Below, in pieces: positions 52,995 through 60,532 of a stretch of DNA of 64,000 nucleotides. Position 1 is the stretch's first letter; each line of letters begins with the position of its first letter. Under the pieces are notes generated by a model. The model ran no database searches. It was given only the letters and a program-made list of their open reading frames with translations, and was not told where the DNA came from. This DNA is from Spirosoma arboris (GTDB lineage Bacteria; Bacteroidota; Bacteroidia; Cytophagales; Spirosomataceae), in the NCBI RefSeq assembly GCF_009754945.1, contig NZ_WPIN01000021.1:91432-155431 (forward strand), read 5' to 3'. The translations under genes and the position numbers were made by a program.

Positions 52995-53621
52995 TTATTT
53001 GGGTTTACCAAAAATGGCTTGGACCTCCTCCTTGGAGGCCGTTTTTGGGGTATTCCCACTCGACTTAACTGGTGGCTTTGTTTGACCTAGGCTTGCATTA
53101 GCCTCCGTCTGAACAAATTCCGCTGCGTCCGTTTCGACCTCTTCCAAATAGGAATTGAATTCCTCATCGTCTTTAAACTGCATCCGATTGAAGGCTTTCA
53201 ATGTCGTATTCTTAAAAGCATCTGTAGCGTCCTTCAGCTTGGCTTCTAGTTGCGATTTGCGGGTATCAAGCGTCTTACCCTGCTCTATAGCTTCAAGCCG
53301 TTTATCGTTTTTCTCGATATAGGACTTAAACCAGCCGGGCATATCATCCTGAGCAGAGTCTTTTGTTTTGTCGTTGTCTGAGCCCGCTGAATTTTCCTTT
53401 TGCTGCTTTTCCTTTTCTTTCGACGCATCGGTAGCTATCCGGTCGTCATTTTTCTGAATATCAGCAAAGGGAAACATCTCATTAGCCTCATCCAACTTCA
53501 AGTCAATTGCATCATCGTCAGCCTCATCATCAACCTTAAGCTTGATGGACGCTAGGCGTGCCTTCGATAAGTTCAACTTCGGAAATTTGACCTTAAAGCG
53601 GGCGATTTCTTTGTCTGTCAT
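52995..53621 (-). CDS. Scaffold-like protein
   Basis: 208 residues from ATG (MTDKEIARFKVKFPKL) at 53621; a longer frame from TTG at 53663 would overlap the promoter and operator, so it is rejected. Seen: highly charged, helical, with low-complexity stretches (KEKEKQQKENSAGSDNDKTK), a coiled coil (about 105-165) and C-terminal EEVQAIFGKPK. This is the composition of phage scaffolding proteins, which sit just before the capsid gene. First gene of the structural operon. Confidence 0.6.
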   Translation of the reverse strand: MTDKEIARFKVKFPKLNLSKARLASIKLKVDDEADDDAIDLKLDEANEMFPFADIQKNDDRIATDASKEKEKQQKENSAGSDNDKTKDSAQDDMPGWFKSYIEKNDKRLEAIEQGKTLDTRKSQLEAKLKDATDAFKNTTLKAFNRMQFKDDEEFNSYLEEVETDAAEFVQTEANASLGQTKPPVKSSGNTPKTASKEEVQAIFGKPK

Positions 53622-53644
53622 GGTCGGGTAAAACGATTGGATTT

Positions 53645-53686
53645 TCCTGACAAATATATTCAAACTGCTTATATTGCAAGCAGTTT
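53645..53686 (-). promoter_or_regulatory. Promoter and palindromic operator of the head operon
   Basis: On the minus strand: a -7 box TATATTTG (53651-53658), an 18-bp spacer and TTG at 53677-53679, an exact match to the Bacteroidetes TTG-N18-TAnnTTTG promoter. The -33 box lies inside a 25-bp palindrome with arms AAACTGCTT and AAGCAGTTT (53662-53686). Repressor binding here would block transcription. Confidence 0.7.
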
Positions 53687-53843
53687 ATAACAAATCTTAC
53701 GTAAGATAATTTACTTACAATCAGCTAGTTATAAACAAAATTCAACAGATTTTCCAGCTAAAACTAGAGTCATTTTTGGCAGGTTTTAATTCTGAAAATT
53801 GCCTTTAACTAGCTGATTGCGATGCGCTTATAAACTATAAATA
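53687..53843. other. Divergent control region
   Basis: No gene. Contains a 14-bp inverted repeat CAATCAGCTAGTTA (53718-53731) and its complement (53806-53819), 74 bp apart, plus a GTAAGATAATTTACTTAC-type palindrome near 53700. It lies between the head operon and the holin gene. Confidence 0.5.
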
Positions 53844-53909
53844 ATGCAAGAAATAATGCAGGAAATACTGCACGTTTTAATGCAGAAAATGAAGCAGATT
53901 TTACCTTAA
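53844..53909 (+). repeat. Five 12-bp units encoding a 21-residue leader-like peptide
   Basis: Units ATGCAAGAAATA, ATGCAGGAAATA, CTGCACGTTTTA, ATGCAGAAAATG and AAGCAGATTTTA read as MQEI-MQEI-LHVL-MQKM-KQIL-P, an amphipathic four-residue repeat, ending in TAA 11 bp before the holin start. Could be a translated leader or a DNA iteron. Confidence 0.5.
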
Positions 53910-53920
53910 ACAATTCTGAC

Positions 53921-54208
53921 ATGAATGATTTATCGACCGCCTTTTTTACGCAGCTGTTTCAGCGTCTTCAGAAGAAAACGCCCAAGTTTTTCAATATTCT
54001 GACTGTAATCCTGGGTGCATTAGCGGCACTCACGGCCAGTGAAGAGGCTTACGAAAAGAGCCTGACCGAAGTCCCGGAGTGGCTTCACATTACGGGCTAC
54101 ATTTTGAAAGCCGCTTTCTTTCTGTCGGGCATCATCACCGCGCAGGCCGCGATTAAGACACCCTCCACTCCTCCCCTAGGAGATGATCAACTGCCGAAGA
54201 AATCATGA
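53921..54208 (+). CDS. Holin-like protein
   Basis: 95 residues. Seen: an amphipathic N-terminus, a membrane segment (FFNILTVILGALAALTAS, about 23-40), an acidic loop (EEAYEKSLTEVPEWL), a second one (ITGYILKAAFFLSGIITAQAAI, about 57-77), and a charged tail (DDQLPKKS). Size and two-helix layout fit phage holins. It overlaps the next gene by 4 bp (ATGA). All other structural genes are on the opposite strand. Confidence 0.6.
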   Translation: MNDLSTAFFTQLFQRLQKKTPKFFNILTVILGALAALTASEEAYEKSLTEVPEWLHITGYILKAAFFLSGIITAQAAIKTPSTPPLGDDQLPKKS

Positions 54209-54810
54209 TCTGGAAATGGATTGTTGGGCCGGCAATTTTGGCAGGCATCGGCTACCTGCTCTTTACCTACGTTCCCGGATTCAAATTCTGGGAAAAACAA
54301 CGAGCCCAGGAGAATACCGCTCGGGATAGCCTGCAACGAGTCACAATGGCTAATGCGAAACTGGCCAAAGACTTTGCCGACTTCAAAGCGCAGATTGAAC
54401 AGGACAAAAAAAGCAGCGATGACCGCTCAGCCTCGGTATTGCCCAATATCAAGGTCGATGTGGCTGGCCTCACTGCCTTGGCTCAACGAACCGCCAATCT
54501 GGAAAACCTCATCCGGTCGAACCTGCTAACACCTGCGGATACGGCAAAAGCAACACCTGTTGTCAGCTACAACGAACCCGCGAATCAGGCCATTACCATC
54601 AAGCTGCGCCTGTTTGATAGCCTTCAAACCAAGCAGATCTACACTGAACGAGCGTGGTCCTCATTGAATCAAGCCTACCGGATTCGGGGGGATACAATGG
54701 GAAAAGCAAGGGCCTGGGCTAATGAAGGCAAAGCCATAGCGAAGAAAAAAGGCCTTTTTACTGGCCGTAATAAGGAGCTGCGCGAACACAGCCTTCACCC
54801 TCCATTCTAA
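54205..54810 (+). CDS. Inner-membrane spanin-like protein
   Basis: 201 residues: membrane helix (about 5-24, IVGPAILAGIGYLLFTYVPG), coiled coil (about 35-75), and an alanine-rich helical domain. C-terminus KKKGLFTGRNKELREHSLHPPF. One helix plus a coiled coil next to a holin fits an Rz-like i-spanin, though no outer-membrane partner or endolysin is seen. The last 20 residues recur in the small ORF at 39889. Confidence 0.45.
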   Translation: MIWKWIVGPAILAGIGYLLFTYVPGFKFWEKQRAQENTARDSLQRVTMANAKLAKDFADFKAQIEQDKKSSDDRSASVLPNIKVDVAGLTALAQRTANLENLIRSNLLTPADTAKATPVVSYNEPANQAITIKLRLFDSLQTKQIYTERAWSSLNQAYRIRGDTMGKARAWANEGKAIAKKKGLFTGRNKELREHSLHPPF

Positions 54811-54847
54811 ACCTAAGAGCATTTACGGCACGCGTTGAGAGTGAGTA

Positions 54848-54960
54848 TTGACACTCCCCCGGCTAAAGCGCGGGAGATTCTTGCTTCAACGTCGAACTAC
54901 TGTCCAACTCCACAAGCTGAGTGACGGTATGCCCTACCGCCCTTAATTTTATATTCCTAG
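54848..54960 (-). ncRNA. TnpB right end / omega-RNA
   Basis: On the minus strand the end of the tnpB gene runs into a hairpin (CTCCC-cgcGCtttaGCcg-GGGAG type, 54853-54876) and GTGTCAA at 54854-54848. Known: TnpB guide RNA overlaps the tnpB 3' end and carries about 16 nt of flanking sequence as guide. The predicted guide is TACTCACTCTCAACGC (54847-54832). The 5' boundary is a guess. Confidence 0.6.
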
Positions 54961-55999
54961 CCGCATTAACATCTCTGTCATGGGTAGTGCCGCAACCGGG
55001 ACAAACCCACTCACGCACCGCTAACGTTAGCTCCGTATTCCGGTAGCCGCAAGCTGAACAGTCCTGCGAGGTGTGACGGGCAGAAACTTTCTCAAACTTA
55101 CGCCCGTACCACTTCGCTTTATACTCAAGCATTTGGGTTAACCCATACCAACCCGCGTCCGAAATGGACTTAGCCAGATGGTGATTAGCTAATATATTCT
55201 TAATCTGCAACGATTCAACGGCTATCGCTTGGTTCTCACGAATCAGCCGCGTCGTTAGTTTATGGTGAAAGTCGAATCTTGTGTTGGCTACTTTCTGATG
55301 CTGACGCGCCAACTTTTTGACTGCCTTCTTTCGGTTGGTACTCCCTTTCTTTTTGCGGCTCACCAACCTCTGCAATCGTTTTAACTTTTTCTCCGCTTTA
55401 TACAGGTGTTTTGGATTTTCAATCGTTTCACCCGCTGAGGTGACCAACAGGCTTTTGATACCTACGTCAATACCGATACTGTTTTGAACGGTCGGCAACG
55501 GCTCTATATCCGTTTCTACGCACAGGCATACATACCACCCATCGGCACATTCCCGAACCGTAGCCCGTTTGATTGTACCTGTACAGGCTTGAGAGTTGCG
55601 ATACTTGACTTTGCCCAATTTAGGCAGTTGCACATGGGTAGCTGACAGTTTAACGCCCTGCTTGAAGGAAAACGATTGATACTGACCTTTCCGGGCGAAT
55701 TTAGGGAATCCTTTACCCTGCTTGAAAAAGCCTTCGTAGGCATTGAAAACCCGGTCGGTCACTTCCTGCAAGGTCTGACTATTAACGCAGCCCAACCAAG
55801 GGGTTTGTTTGGCAATGGCTGATAGTTCTTTCTGAATCTCATACTTACCAATACTAATCTTGTTTTGCTCCCACAGGGTCTTTTTGTAGGACAAACTCAG
55901 ATTATAGACGTACCGACAAGCGCCCAACCATTGCACCAACGACCGTTGTTGGGATGGGGAGGGGTTGAGTTTATAGCGATATGTTTTGGTCTGAATCAC
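54863..55999 (-). CDS. tnpB: TnpB-type RNA-guided endonuclease
   Basis: 378 residues, full length for the family. Seen: N-terminal helical domain with YKLNPSPSQQ, RuvC-I aspartate in IGIDVGIKSL (about 188), RuvC-II glutamate in AVESLQIKN (about 268), zinc finger CSACGYRN...CPGCG (about 318-340), and RuvC-III aspartate HDRDVNAARNI (about 345). All catalytic residues remain. Known: cuts DNA beside a target motif guided by omega-RNA; helps retain IS605/IS1341 elements. No TnpA in the window. Confidence 0.92.
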   Translation of the reverse strand: MIQTKTYRYKLNPSPSQQRSLVQWLGACRYVYNLSLSYKKTLWEQNKISIGKYEIQKELSAIAKQTPWLGCVNSQTLQEVTDRVFNAYEGFFKQGKGFPKFARKGQYQSFSFKQGVKLSATHVQLPKLGKVKYRNSQACTGTIKRATVRECADGWYVCLCVETDIEPLPTVQNSIGIDVGIKSLLVTSAGETIENPKHLYKAEKKLKRLQRLVSRKKKGSTNRKKAVKKLARQHQKVANTRFDFHHKLTTRLIRENQAIAVESLQIKNILANHHLAKSISDAGWYGLTQMLEYKAKWYGRKFEKVSARHTSQDCSACGYRNTELTLAVREWVCPGCGTTHDRDVNAARNIKLRAVGHTVTQLVELDSSSTLKQESPAL

Positions 56000-56340
56000 A
56001 AGTAAATTTATAACATAATATACTTAAAATCAATAAATTAACTAGAATTTTAATTACAACTAAACATACGTACCAGCCTCATTTTAGTAGCCAAAGTGAA
56101 TGAAGCTTTACGCCCGAAATTCGTAATGACTTTCTTAATCTGGTACCTCTTTCCATACCTCAGTTGTTGCGTCCAAATTAGGCGTAGTCCTATTAAGTTT
56201 ATGGTGATTGAGTAAGCTGGATTACACGACATAACCGTGTAATCCAGCTTAACCTATTTTAGCTATAGCCCACCTTGGCAGTAAAGCAATTAGCTGATTC
56301 ATTAGGCTTTGCCAAGAGTCTTCTGCCTATACGATAGCGC
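56000..56340. other. Upstream region of tnpB with hairpin
   Basis: A perfect 15-bp inverted repeat AAGCTGGATTACACG (56214-56228 and 56236-56250) with a 7-nt loop lies between the antirepressor stop and the tnpB start. It lacks a T-run, so it may be the left-end hairpin of the element or a terminator for the antirepressor. A minus-strand frame at 56050-56232 crosses part of it and is not supported. Confidence 0.45.
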
Positions 56341-57102
56341 CTACTCCTCGACGTACTTCAGCTCCGCCATTATGAGCCCGTACATTTTGTCCAGATGACC
56401 GTAGCGTTCAATAGCATCCAAAAGTGACTCTCCGTTTAGACGGATTAGTCGGTATACGTTAATGCTCCACACCTCATTAAGCCGCCTATATAGATAATTG
56501 TACGTATCGCCCTGTTCGGCTCCGTGATACCCGCAGTACTCATTCACCCGATGCTTCACCGCCTGCCGTAAATCCGAAGCCGGGCGTTTTGGCGAAGGAC
56601 TGTTAAGCTGGGGAGTCCTTTTCAAGTGAGGAGGGGCCGAGGGCTTGGGCAAACGAACGGTACCCCGTATACTTTCTACGTCGGCGCGGAGTTGAGCTAT
56701 CATATTGCCCTGCTCCACTAACAAGTGGGCTTGTTGCAGTAAGACCTGTTCCACTGACAATGAAAAGGGCTGTTTTTGAACTTTCCGTTCACACTCCAAA
56801 AAGTACCGCCGTGCCTCTTCGCCTTTCTCCGTTCGGGCAAGCATGGATAGCCGTTTGGCGAAATCTACCGAAATTGCATAATCGACGGTTGGCCGACCAC
56901 CTTCGGAGGTTTTCGACTTAATGTCGAGTTCAATTTGCTCCCAGTCTTCCCCTTCTTTGGCGTAGGGGTTGTTGATGATATTCTTTTTCGACCAACGCGA
57001 CCACTGCGACCCATCGAAACCGAGAAACTCGTATAGTTCACGAGCCGAGGCAACCACCGCCGAACCTTGTTCATTGGTGGTAAGTTGAATTAGCTCGTTC
57101 AT
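56341..57102 (-). CDS. AntA/AntB-type antirepressor, copy 2
   Basis: 253 residues. Seen: AntA/AntB domain (about 1-110; SARELYEFLGFDGSQWSRWSKKNI, ending GEEARRYFLECERKV), a short linker, and the C-terminal region (ASDLRQAVKHRVNEYCGYHG...) almost identical to copy 1 at 29365. The two differ only in the N-terminal specificity domain. Followed on the 3' side by the tnpB unit. Confidence 0.87.
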   Translation of the reverse strand: MNELIQLTTNEQGSAVVASARELYEFLGFDGSQWSRWSKKNIINNPYAKEGEDWEQIELDIKSKTSEGGRPTVDYAISVDFAKRLSMLARTEKGEEARRYFLECERKVQKQPFSLSVEQVLLQQAHLLVEQGNMIAQLRADVESIRGTVRLPKPSAPPHLKRTPQLNSPSPKRPASDLRQAVKHRVNEYCGYHGAEQGDTYNYLYRRLNEVWSINVYRLIRLNGESLLDAIERYGHLDKMYGLIMAELKYVEE

Positions 57103-57104
57103 AC

Positions 57105-57773
57105 CTATTCGTAGTCTGGTTCGATCATGGCACCCACCAAAAAATCAAGCGACAAGATTCTAACCACATCCGACCAGGGAATCACTTCGTCGGGCCAATC
57201 GGGATTTCTCCGCTTAAGGGTGAAGGACTCCTCGGTGACATTAGTAATTCGGCCAACCATTTCGGTATCATAATCACTATACCGATAAATGGAAACGATT
57301 TTCTGAGTCTGCCTCCATTCATCCGGTTTTAGTTGAAAAAAGGCAACAGTTGTATCTTTTGGCAACAAAGGAGCCATACTGTCGGTACGCAACGAAATAA
57401 CACCACCAAACGGAGACCGAATCAGGCTCAGGTAATTATCCTGATTGACAATCTCATACCCCATAGGTAATAGCAGGGGATTGGCAATGATGAGCTGCTC
57501 AAGGAAATAATTGACGAGTTGCAGGGCCGTAATGCGGGCCTGGGCAACGTCGTCAGGCAGGTTTGCCGGATTTGTCCGGTAGGGGGAAAGCGAGTTGAGT
57601 AAATTATACACCACTTCCTGATGCAGGGAGAGTCGATGACTTTTCCCTAGTTGGTCGCTCAGTAGCTCAAGTCTGGAATACTCCTTTTGATAGCTATACC
57701 AAAGGGGAGGATCTATCAGGGGCTTACTAAGCTGGACTTTAGTCTCCGGGGTGGTTTGCTGACTATTATTCAC
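57105..57773 (-). CDS. S24/LexA-fold-like regulator lacking HTH
   Basis: About 222 residues from GTG at 57773, which overlaps the preceding stop (GTGAATAA). Seen: helical N-terminal half (about 1-115), then IRSPFGGVISLRTDSMAPLLPKD (serine of an S24-type SM motif), EMVGRITNVTEESFTLKRRNPDWPDEVIPWSDVVRI, the beta pattern of repressor C-terminal domains. The usual catalytic lysine before the GRI strand is not seen. The HTH is a separate protein (58375), so this may be a split repressor partner or sensor. Confidence 0.5.
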   Translation of the reverse strand: MNNSQQTTPETKVQLSKPLIDPPLWYSYQKEYSRLELLSDQLGKSHRLSLHQEVVYNLLNSLSPYRTNPANLPDDVAQARITALQLVNYFLEQLIIANPLLLPMGYEIVNQDNYLSLIRSPFGGVISLRTDSMAPLLPKDTTVAFFQLKPDEWRQTQKIVSIYRYSDYDTEMVGRITNVTEESFTLKRRNPDWPDEVIPWSDVVRILSLDFLVGAMIEPDYE

Positions 57774-58194
57774 GGCCCACCTCCTTTTTTGAATTGCAGG
57801 AGCGGGTATAGCCCGAATTGTCATCAAAAAACTCAAACTCTTCTTTCAACTTATTTACAAAAATAAGTTGAGTCACAAAATCACGTATCTCAGTTCTATA
57901 CTTATTCAGATCTACATTCTTGTTGTCAATCCAGAATGAAAATAATTCAGACTGAAACTCGACACTTTTTCGGGAATCCCTAAAATCCCATGCCAGATAT
58001 AACAGGTCAAATAGGCCACTAAGTGCCTCTTTGTTGTTGGCAATCTTCCCAAGGAAAGCCCTTTGCCAATCATCCAGCGAAGGAGGTGTTTGGGCCGCAT
58101 TTTGGGCCATTGGTGGAGGTGGGGTTGCATAGTTGCCCCTACCCACGTAGCTTTGCTCCGTGTTCATTTTGACTATAAGGTTAATGTTGAACAT
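57766..58194 (-). CDS. Phage immunity-module protein (intact form)
   Basis: 142 residues: MNTEQSYVGRGNYATPPPPMAQ, then a helical domain. The same N-terminus and TPPPPMAQNAAQ block are separated in module 1 by a homing endonuclease. Function unknown; helical fold with charged C-terminus. Overlaps the next gene by 8 bp. Confidence 0.6.
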   Translation of the reverse strand: MFNINLIVKMNTEQSYVGRGNYATPPPPMAQNAAQTPPSLDDWQRAFLGKIANNKEALSGLFDLLYLAWDFRDSRKSVEFQSELFSFWIDNKNVDLNKYRTEIRDFVTQLIFVNKLKEEFEFFDDNSGYTRSCNSKKEVGRE

Positions 58195-58374
58195 TAGCCC
58201 CTTCGCTCGTATCCGCCAAGATTTCTAGCGTTGGGGTTTTCTATTGATTATCAATAGACTGGCTTACTTCGTTGGGCAACCCACTAGGGTACTATATAAC
58301 TTTTGGGCTTCTCATTGACTATACAATATTAATATAAACTTGCATTAAATGCAAGTTTAAAGGCAAAAAAATAG

Positions 58375-58581
58375 CTATTCAAAACTGACCTTCAAATTCA
58401 GCCCTAATACGTTTGCTATTTTATGAGCTTGCTCAAACGAGACACTTTGCTTGCCCGCTTCATAGCGACTAAATGTACTTTCACTAACGCCAGTTTTCTC
58501 GGCTAAATCTTTTAGTGTCATTCCCTTTGCCTTACGTGCTTCCCGAATCAACTGCCCCACTTGTTCTGTAATCTCTGACAT
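58375..58581 (-). CDS. XRE-family repressor, copy 2
   Basis: 68 residues, an HTH_3 domain (LIREARKAKGMTLKDLAEKTGVSESTFSRYEAGKQS split over helices) plus ANVLGLNLKVSFE. Related to copy 1 at 31780 in length and C-terminal strand. Inferred: repressor of immunity module 2. A palindrome ATGTAGCTACAT lies 92 bp upstream. Confidence 0.82.
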   Translation of the reverse strand: MSEITEQVGQLIREARKAKGMTLKDLAEKTGVSESTFSRYEAGKQSVSFEQAHKIANVLGLNLKVSFE

Positions 58582-58672
58582 ATTAATACTTGACTTTTAT
58601 ATGGTAAAATACGTACTTTTTGACGAGACCTTTACCCAAAGTCACAGGTATTTTAATCAGCGACAAAATTAC

Positions 58673-58711
58673 ATGTAGCTACATGATTCAAGTCAGCTTG
58701 TGTAACAATAT
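58673..58711. promoter_or_regulatory. ATGTAGCTACAT palindrome upstream of repressor 2
   Basis: ATGTAGCTACATGATTC then CAGCTTGTGTAACAA. The 12-bp palindrome also occurs at 27549, as a variant at 60361, and as a one-sided match at 32085. Position before both repressor genes suggests an operator. Confidence 0.55.
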
Positions 58712-58741
58712 AAAGTGCATGATAAAGAGATTATAAGCTAC

Positions 58742-58770
58742 TTGCTCAAAAATGAAGTTTCTTATATTTA
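58742..58770 (+). promoter_or_regulatory. Promoter of HEPN gene
   Basis: TTG (58742-58744), 18 bp, TATATTTA (58763-58770), one mismatch to TAnnTTTG; the start codon follows 27 bp later. Confidence 0.55.
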
Positions 58771-58797
58771 CACAATCAAATTACTATACTTGTACTT

Positions 58798-59826
58798 ATG
58801 GCTAAAGAAACCTTTGCGTTTATTGGAAATGTACTTTTGATCGACAAAAAAATAAAACTACCTTATGAAATAGTCGATAATCAATACTTAGAAAGAGCAA
58901 CAGAAGAACAAGTTTTGTGGATTAAAGGAAACTTAATTGAGACTTTACCTCCTCGAGACATTCACAGTTATTTATATTTTTACGAGCAGGAGATAACTAT
59001 AAAAGATAATAAAATTGATTATGGTAAACTGTTAACGAGTACGAATTGGAACTACTATGTAATTGTAAATAGAAATAGTCAATGGAATCATGAATTATTT
59101 ACCCTTAGACCATGCCTATATCTGCAAAGTAAAATTTTCTTACCAATAGAGCTCCATTGGCCAACTGCGGAACGTGAAGAGCCTAGCCCACAAACTACAG
59201 GTGAAGCAGGCCATTTATTTTATGGCATGTTCACATTTGTTAACCAAGCTTATAATCCAATTAAAATAACGAAAACATTTCTAAATACAACAAAAAAAAT
59301 TTACAAACGATATGAAACCCTTTCAAGAAACGCGCATAATAATAAAGACTTTGAATATAGGTTTATATTGACTGCAATCGAATATTTTCGTCAGACTTCA
59401 AGAACATCTGACTTTTCAAAGATGAAAATTTTGGAATACTTCTCCATACTAGAGTTGTTGCTAACCCATGCCCCACAAGATACTGGCGACTCATTAACGA
59501 AACAATTAATAAATAAATTATTTTTATTAAACAATCGCTTAAAAGAACCCATTGATTACAGAAGTTTATTTGGTAACATTGAGTTTAAAAAATTAATCAC
59601 TTCATTATATGCTTATAGAAGTAGAATAGCGCATGGATCACCAGTAGAGTACTTGGGGCTGTTGGATGAAACTCATGATGGCAAGATTGTAAAATTTAAA
59701 GATAAGGAGCTGCAAGTATTGGTGAACTCTGCCACTATTAGTAAATTTTTAATAGAAACTATCACAAAACTATTAATTTACAGTTTAGAAGAACCTCAGC
59801 TTTTCAAGGATTTAAAAGCGTGTTAA
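58798..59826 (+). CDS. ApeA-like HEPN-domain protein, possible phage defence
   Basis: 342 residues. Seen: an N-terminal beta-rich region (about 1-190), then a helical HEPN-like domain with FSILELLLTH and LYAYRSRIAHGSPVEY; R-x4-H (RSRIAH, about 270-276) is the HEPN RNase motif. Known: ApeA defence proteins combine an N-terminal sensor with a C-terminal HEPN RNase. Strongly AT-rich compared with the phage genes. Placed right after the repressor of module 2, on the opposite strand, a typical place for defence cargo. No partner gene. Confidence 0.55.
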   Translation: MAKETFAFIGNVLLIDKKIKLPYEIVDNQYLERATEEQVLWIKGNLIETLPPRDIHSYLYFYEQEITIKDNKIDYGKLLTSTNWNYYVIVNRNSQWNHELFTLRPCLYLQSKIFLPIELHWPTAEREEPSPQTTGEAGHLFYGMFTFVNQAYNPIKITKTFLNTTKKIYKRYETLSRNAHNNKDFEYRFILTAIEYFRQTSRTSDFSKMKILEYFSILELLLTHAPQDTGDSLTKQLINKLFLLNNRLKEPIDYRSLFGNIEFKKLITSLYAYRSRIAHGSPVEYLGLLDETHDGKIVKFKDKELQVLVNSATISKFLIETITKLLIYSLEEPQLFKDLKAC

Positions 59827-59888
59827 TAATAGCTGTAATTTCACCCACGCCCCGGTTTCAAATAGCAATACGTAGAGTAAACCACCAC

Positions 59889-59925
59889 AAAAAAAATGCT
59901 GGCACTAAAAGCACCAGCATTTTTG
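59889..59925. terminator. Bidirectional terminator
   Basis: AAAAATGCTGG / CCAGCATTTTT stem with flanking A- and T-runs after the HEPN gene. Confidence 0.85.
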
Positions 59926-59949
59926 ATTTAACCCATAATTTCTTGCTGC

Positions 59950-60258
59950 TTATATCGGCAACAAGTACAAGGTGGCCGTTGGTACCATGACTTGCTCCTG
60001 TTCAGGATGAGGTATTTGTCCTAGAATAGGCGACTTAGCCACCACCACCGAATAAGGGCTGGACTTACGATCCGCGTTAAGAACCGATACCTTATGCTGG
60101 GTCCCTACCTGAAACTGCGGACCAAAAGCAGTATCAAAATCAATCCAGCAGTCAGGGGCTAATTGAGTGGTGGATTGTTGTGAACTGTCTTTATACAGGA
60201 GAAGCCGAAGAAGGACTTCGGGATTTAGTAACGTAGCATTACTTTGTAGGGTGTTCAT
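59950..60258 (-). CDS. Hypothetical protein
   Basis: 102 residues: PDCWIDFDTAFGPQFQVGTQHKVSVLNADRKSSP followed by YSVVVAKSPI. No family recognised. Soluble. Convergent with the HEPN gene over a terminator. Confidence 0.5.
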   Translation of the reverse strand: MNTLQSNATLLNPEVLLRLLLYKDSSQQSTTQLAPDCWIDFDTAFGPQFQVGTQHKVSVLNADRKSSPYSVVVAKSPILGQIPHPEQEQVMVPTATLYLLPI

Positions 60259-60360
60259 ATAATATAGTTGTCATAGCACTATATTACACATAAAATATAT
60301 ATTAACCAAAAAGGGCAAGTGTTTTGTAGGCTTAAAATAGCCGGTTAGTGGCCATATTAA

Positions 60361-60432
60361 ATGTAGTTACATGTTTCGTCCCCGCTTGCGCAACAATGGC
60401 CATCCCTCCAAAAAAAGGGTATTTTTCCCGTA
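60361..60432. promoter_or_regulatory. Two operator-like motifs before gene 60533
   Basis: ATGTAGTTACATG ... GCTTGCGCAACAA (60361-60397, 28 of 37 bases as at 58673) followed by GGGTATTTTTCCCGTA (60417-60432), the inverse of the ACGGGA(A)ATAtCCC motif. About 100 bp upstream of the start. Confidence 0.5.
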
Positions 60433-60532
60433 GGAAATAATGAGCAAATACCAGTATTTGCAGTTACAAGTTATTCGCACTAGGTAACGTTTACAAGTTA
60501 TTACTTGTAAACCTTAAAATTTTTACATTAAA

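Noticed and set aside
53622..53663. Scaffold gene starting at TTG 53663
   Set aside because: This start lies inside the promoter and operator; the ATG at 53621 leaves a normal leader.
12347..58581. Contractile injection system or tailocin
   Set aside because: There is no sheath, baseplate spike or AAA ATPase, and a major capsid protein and siphophage-type chaperone are present.
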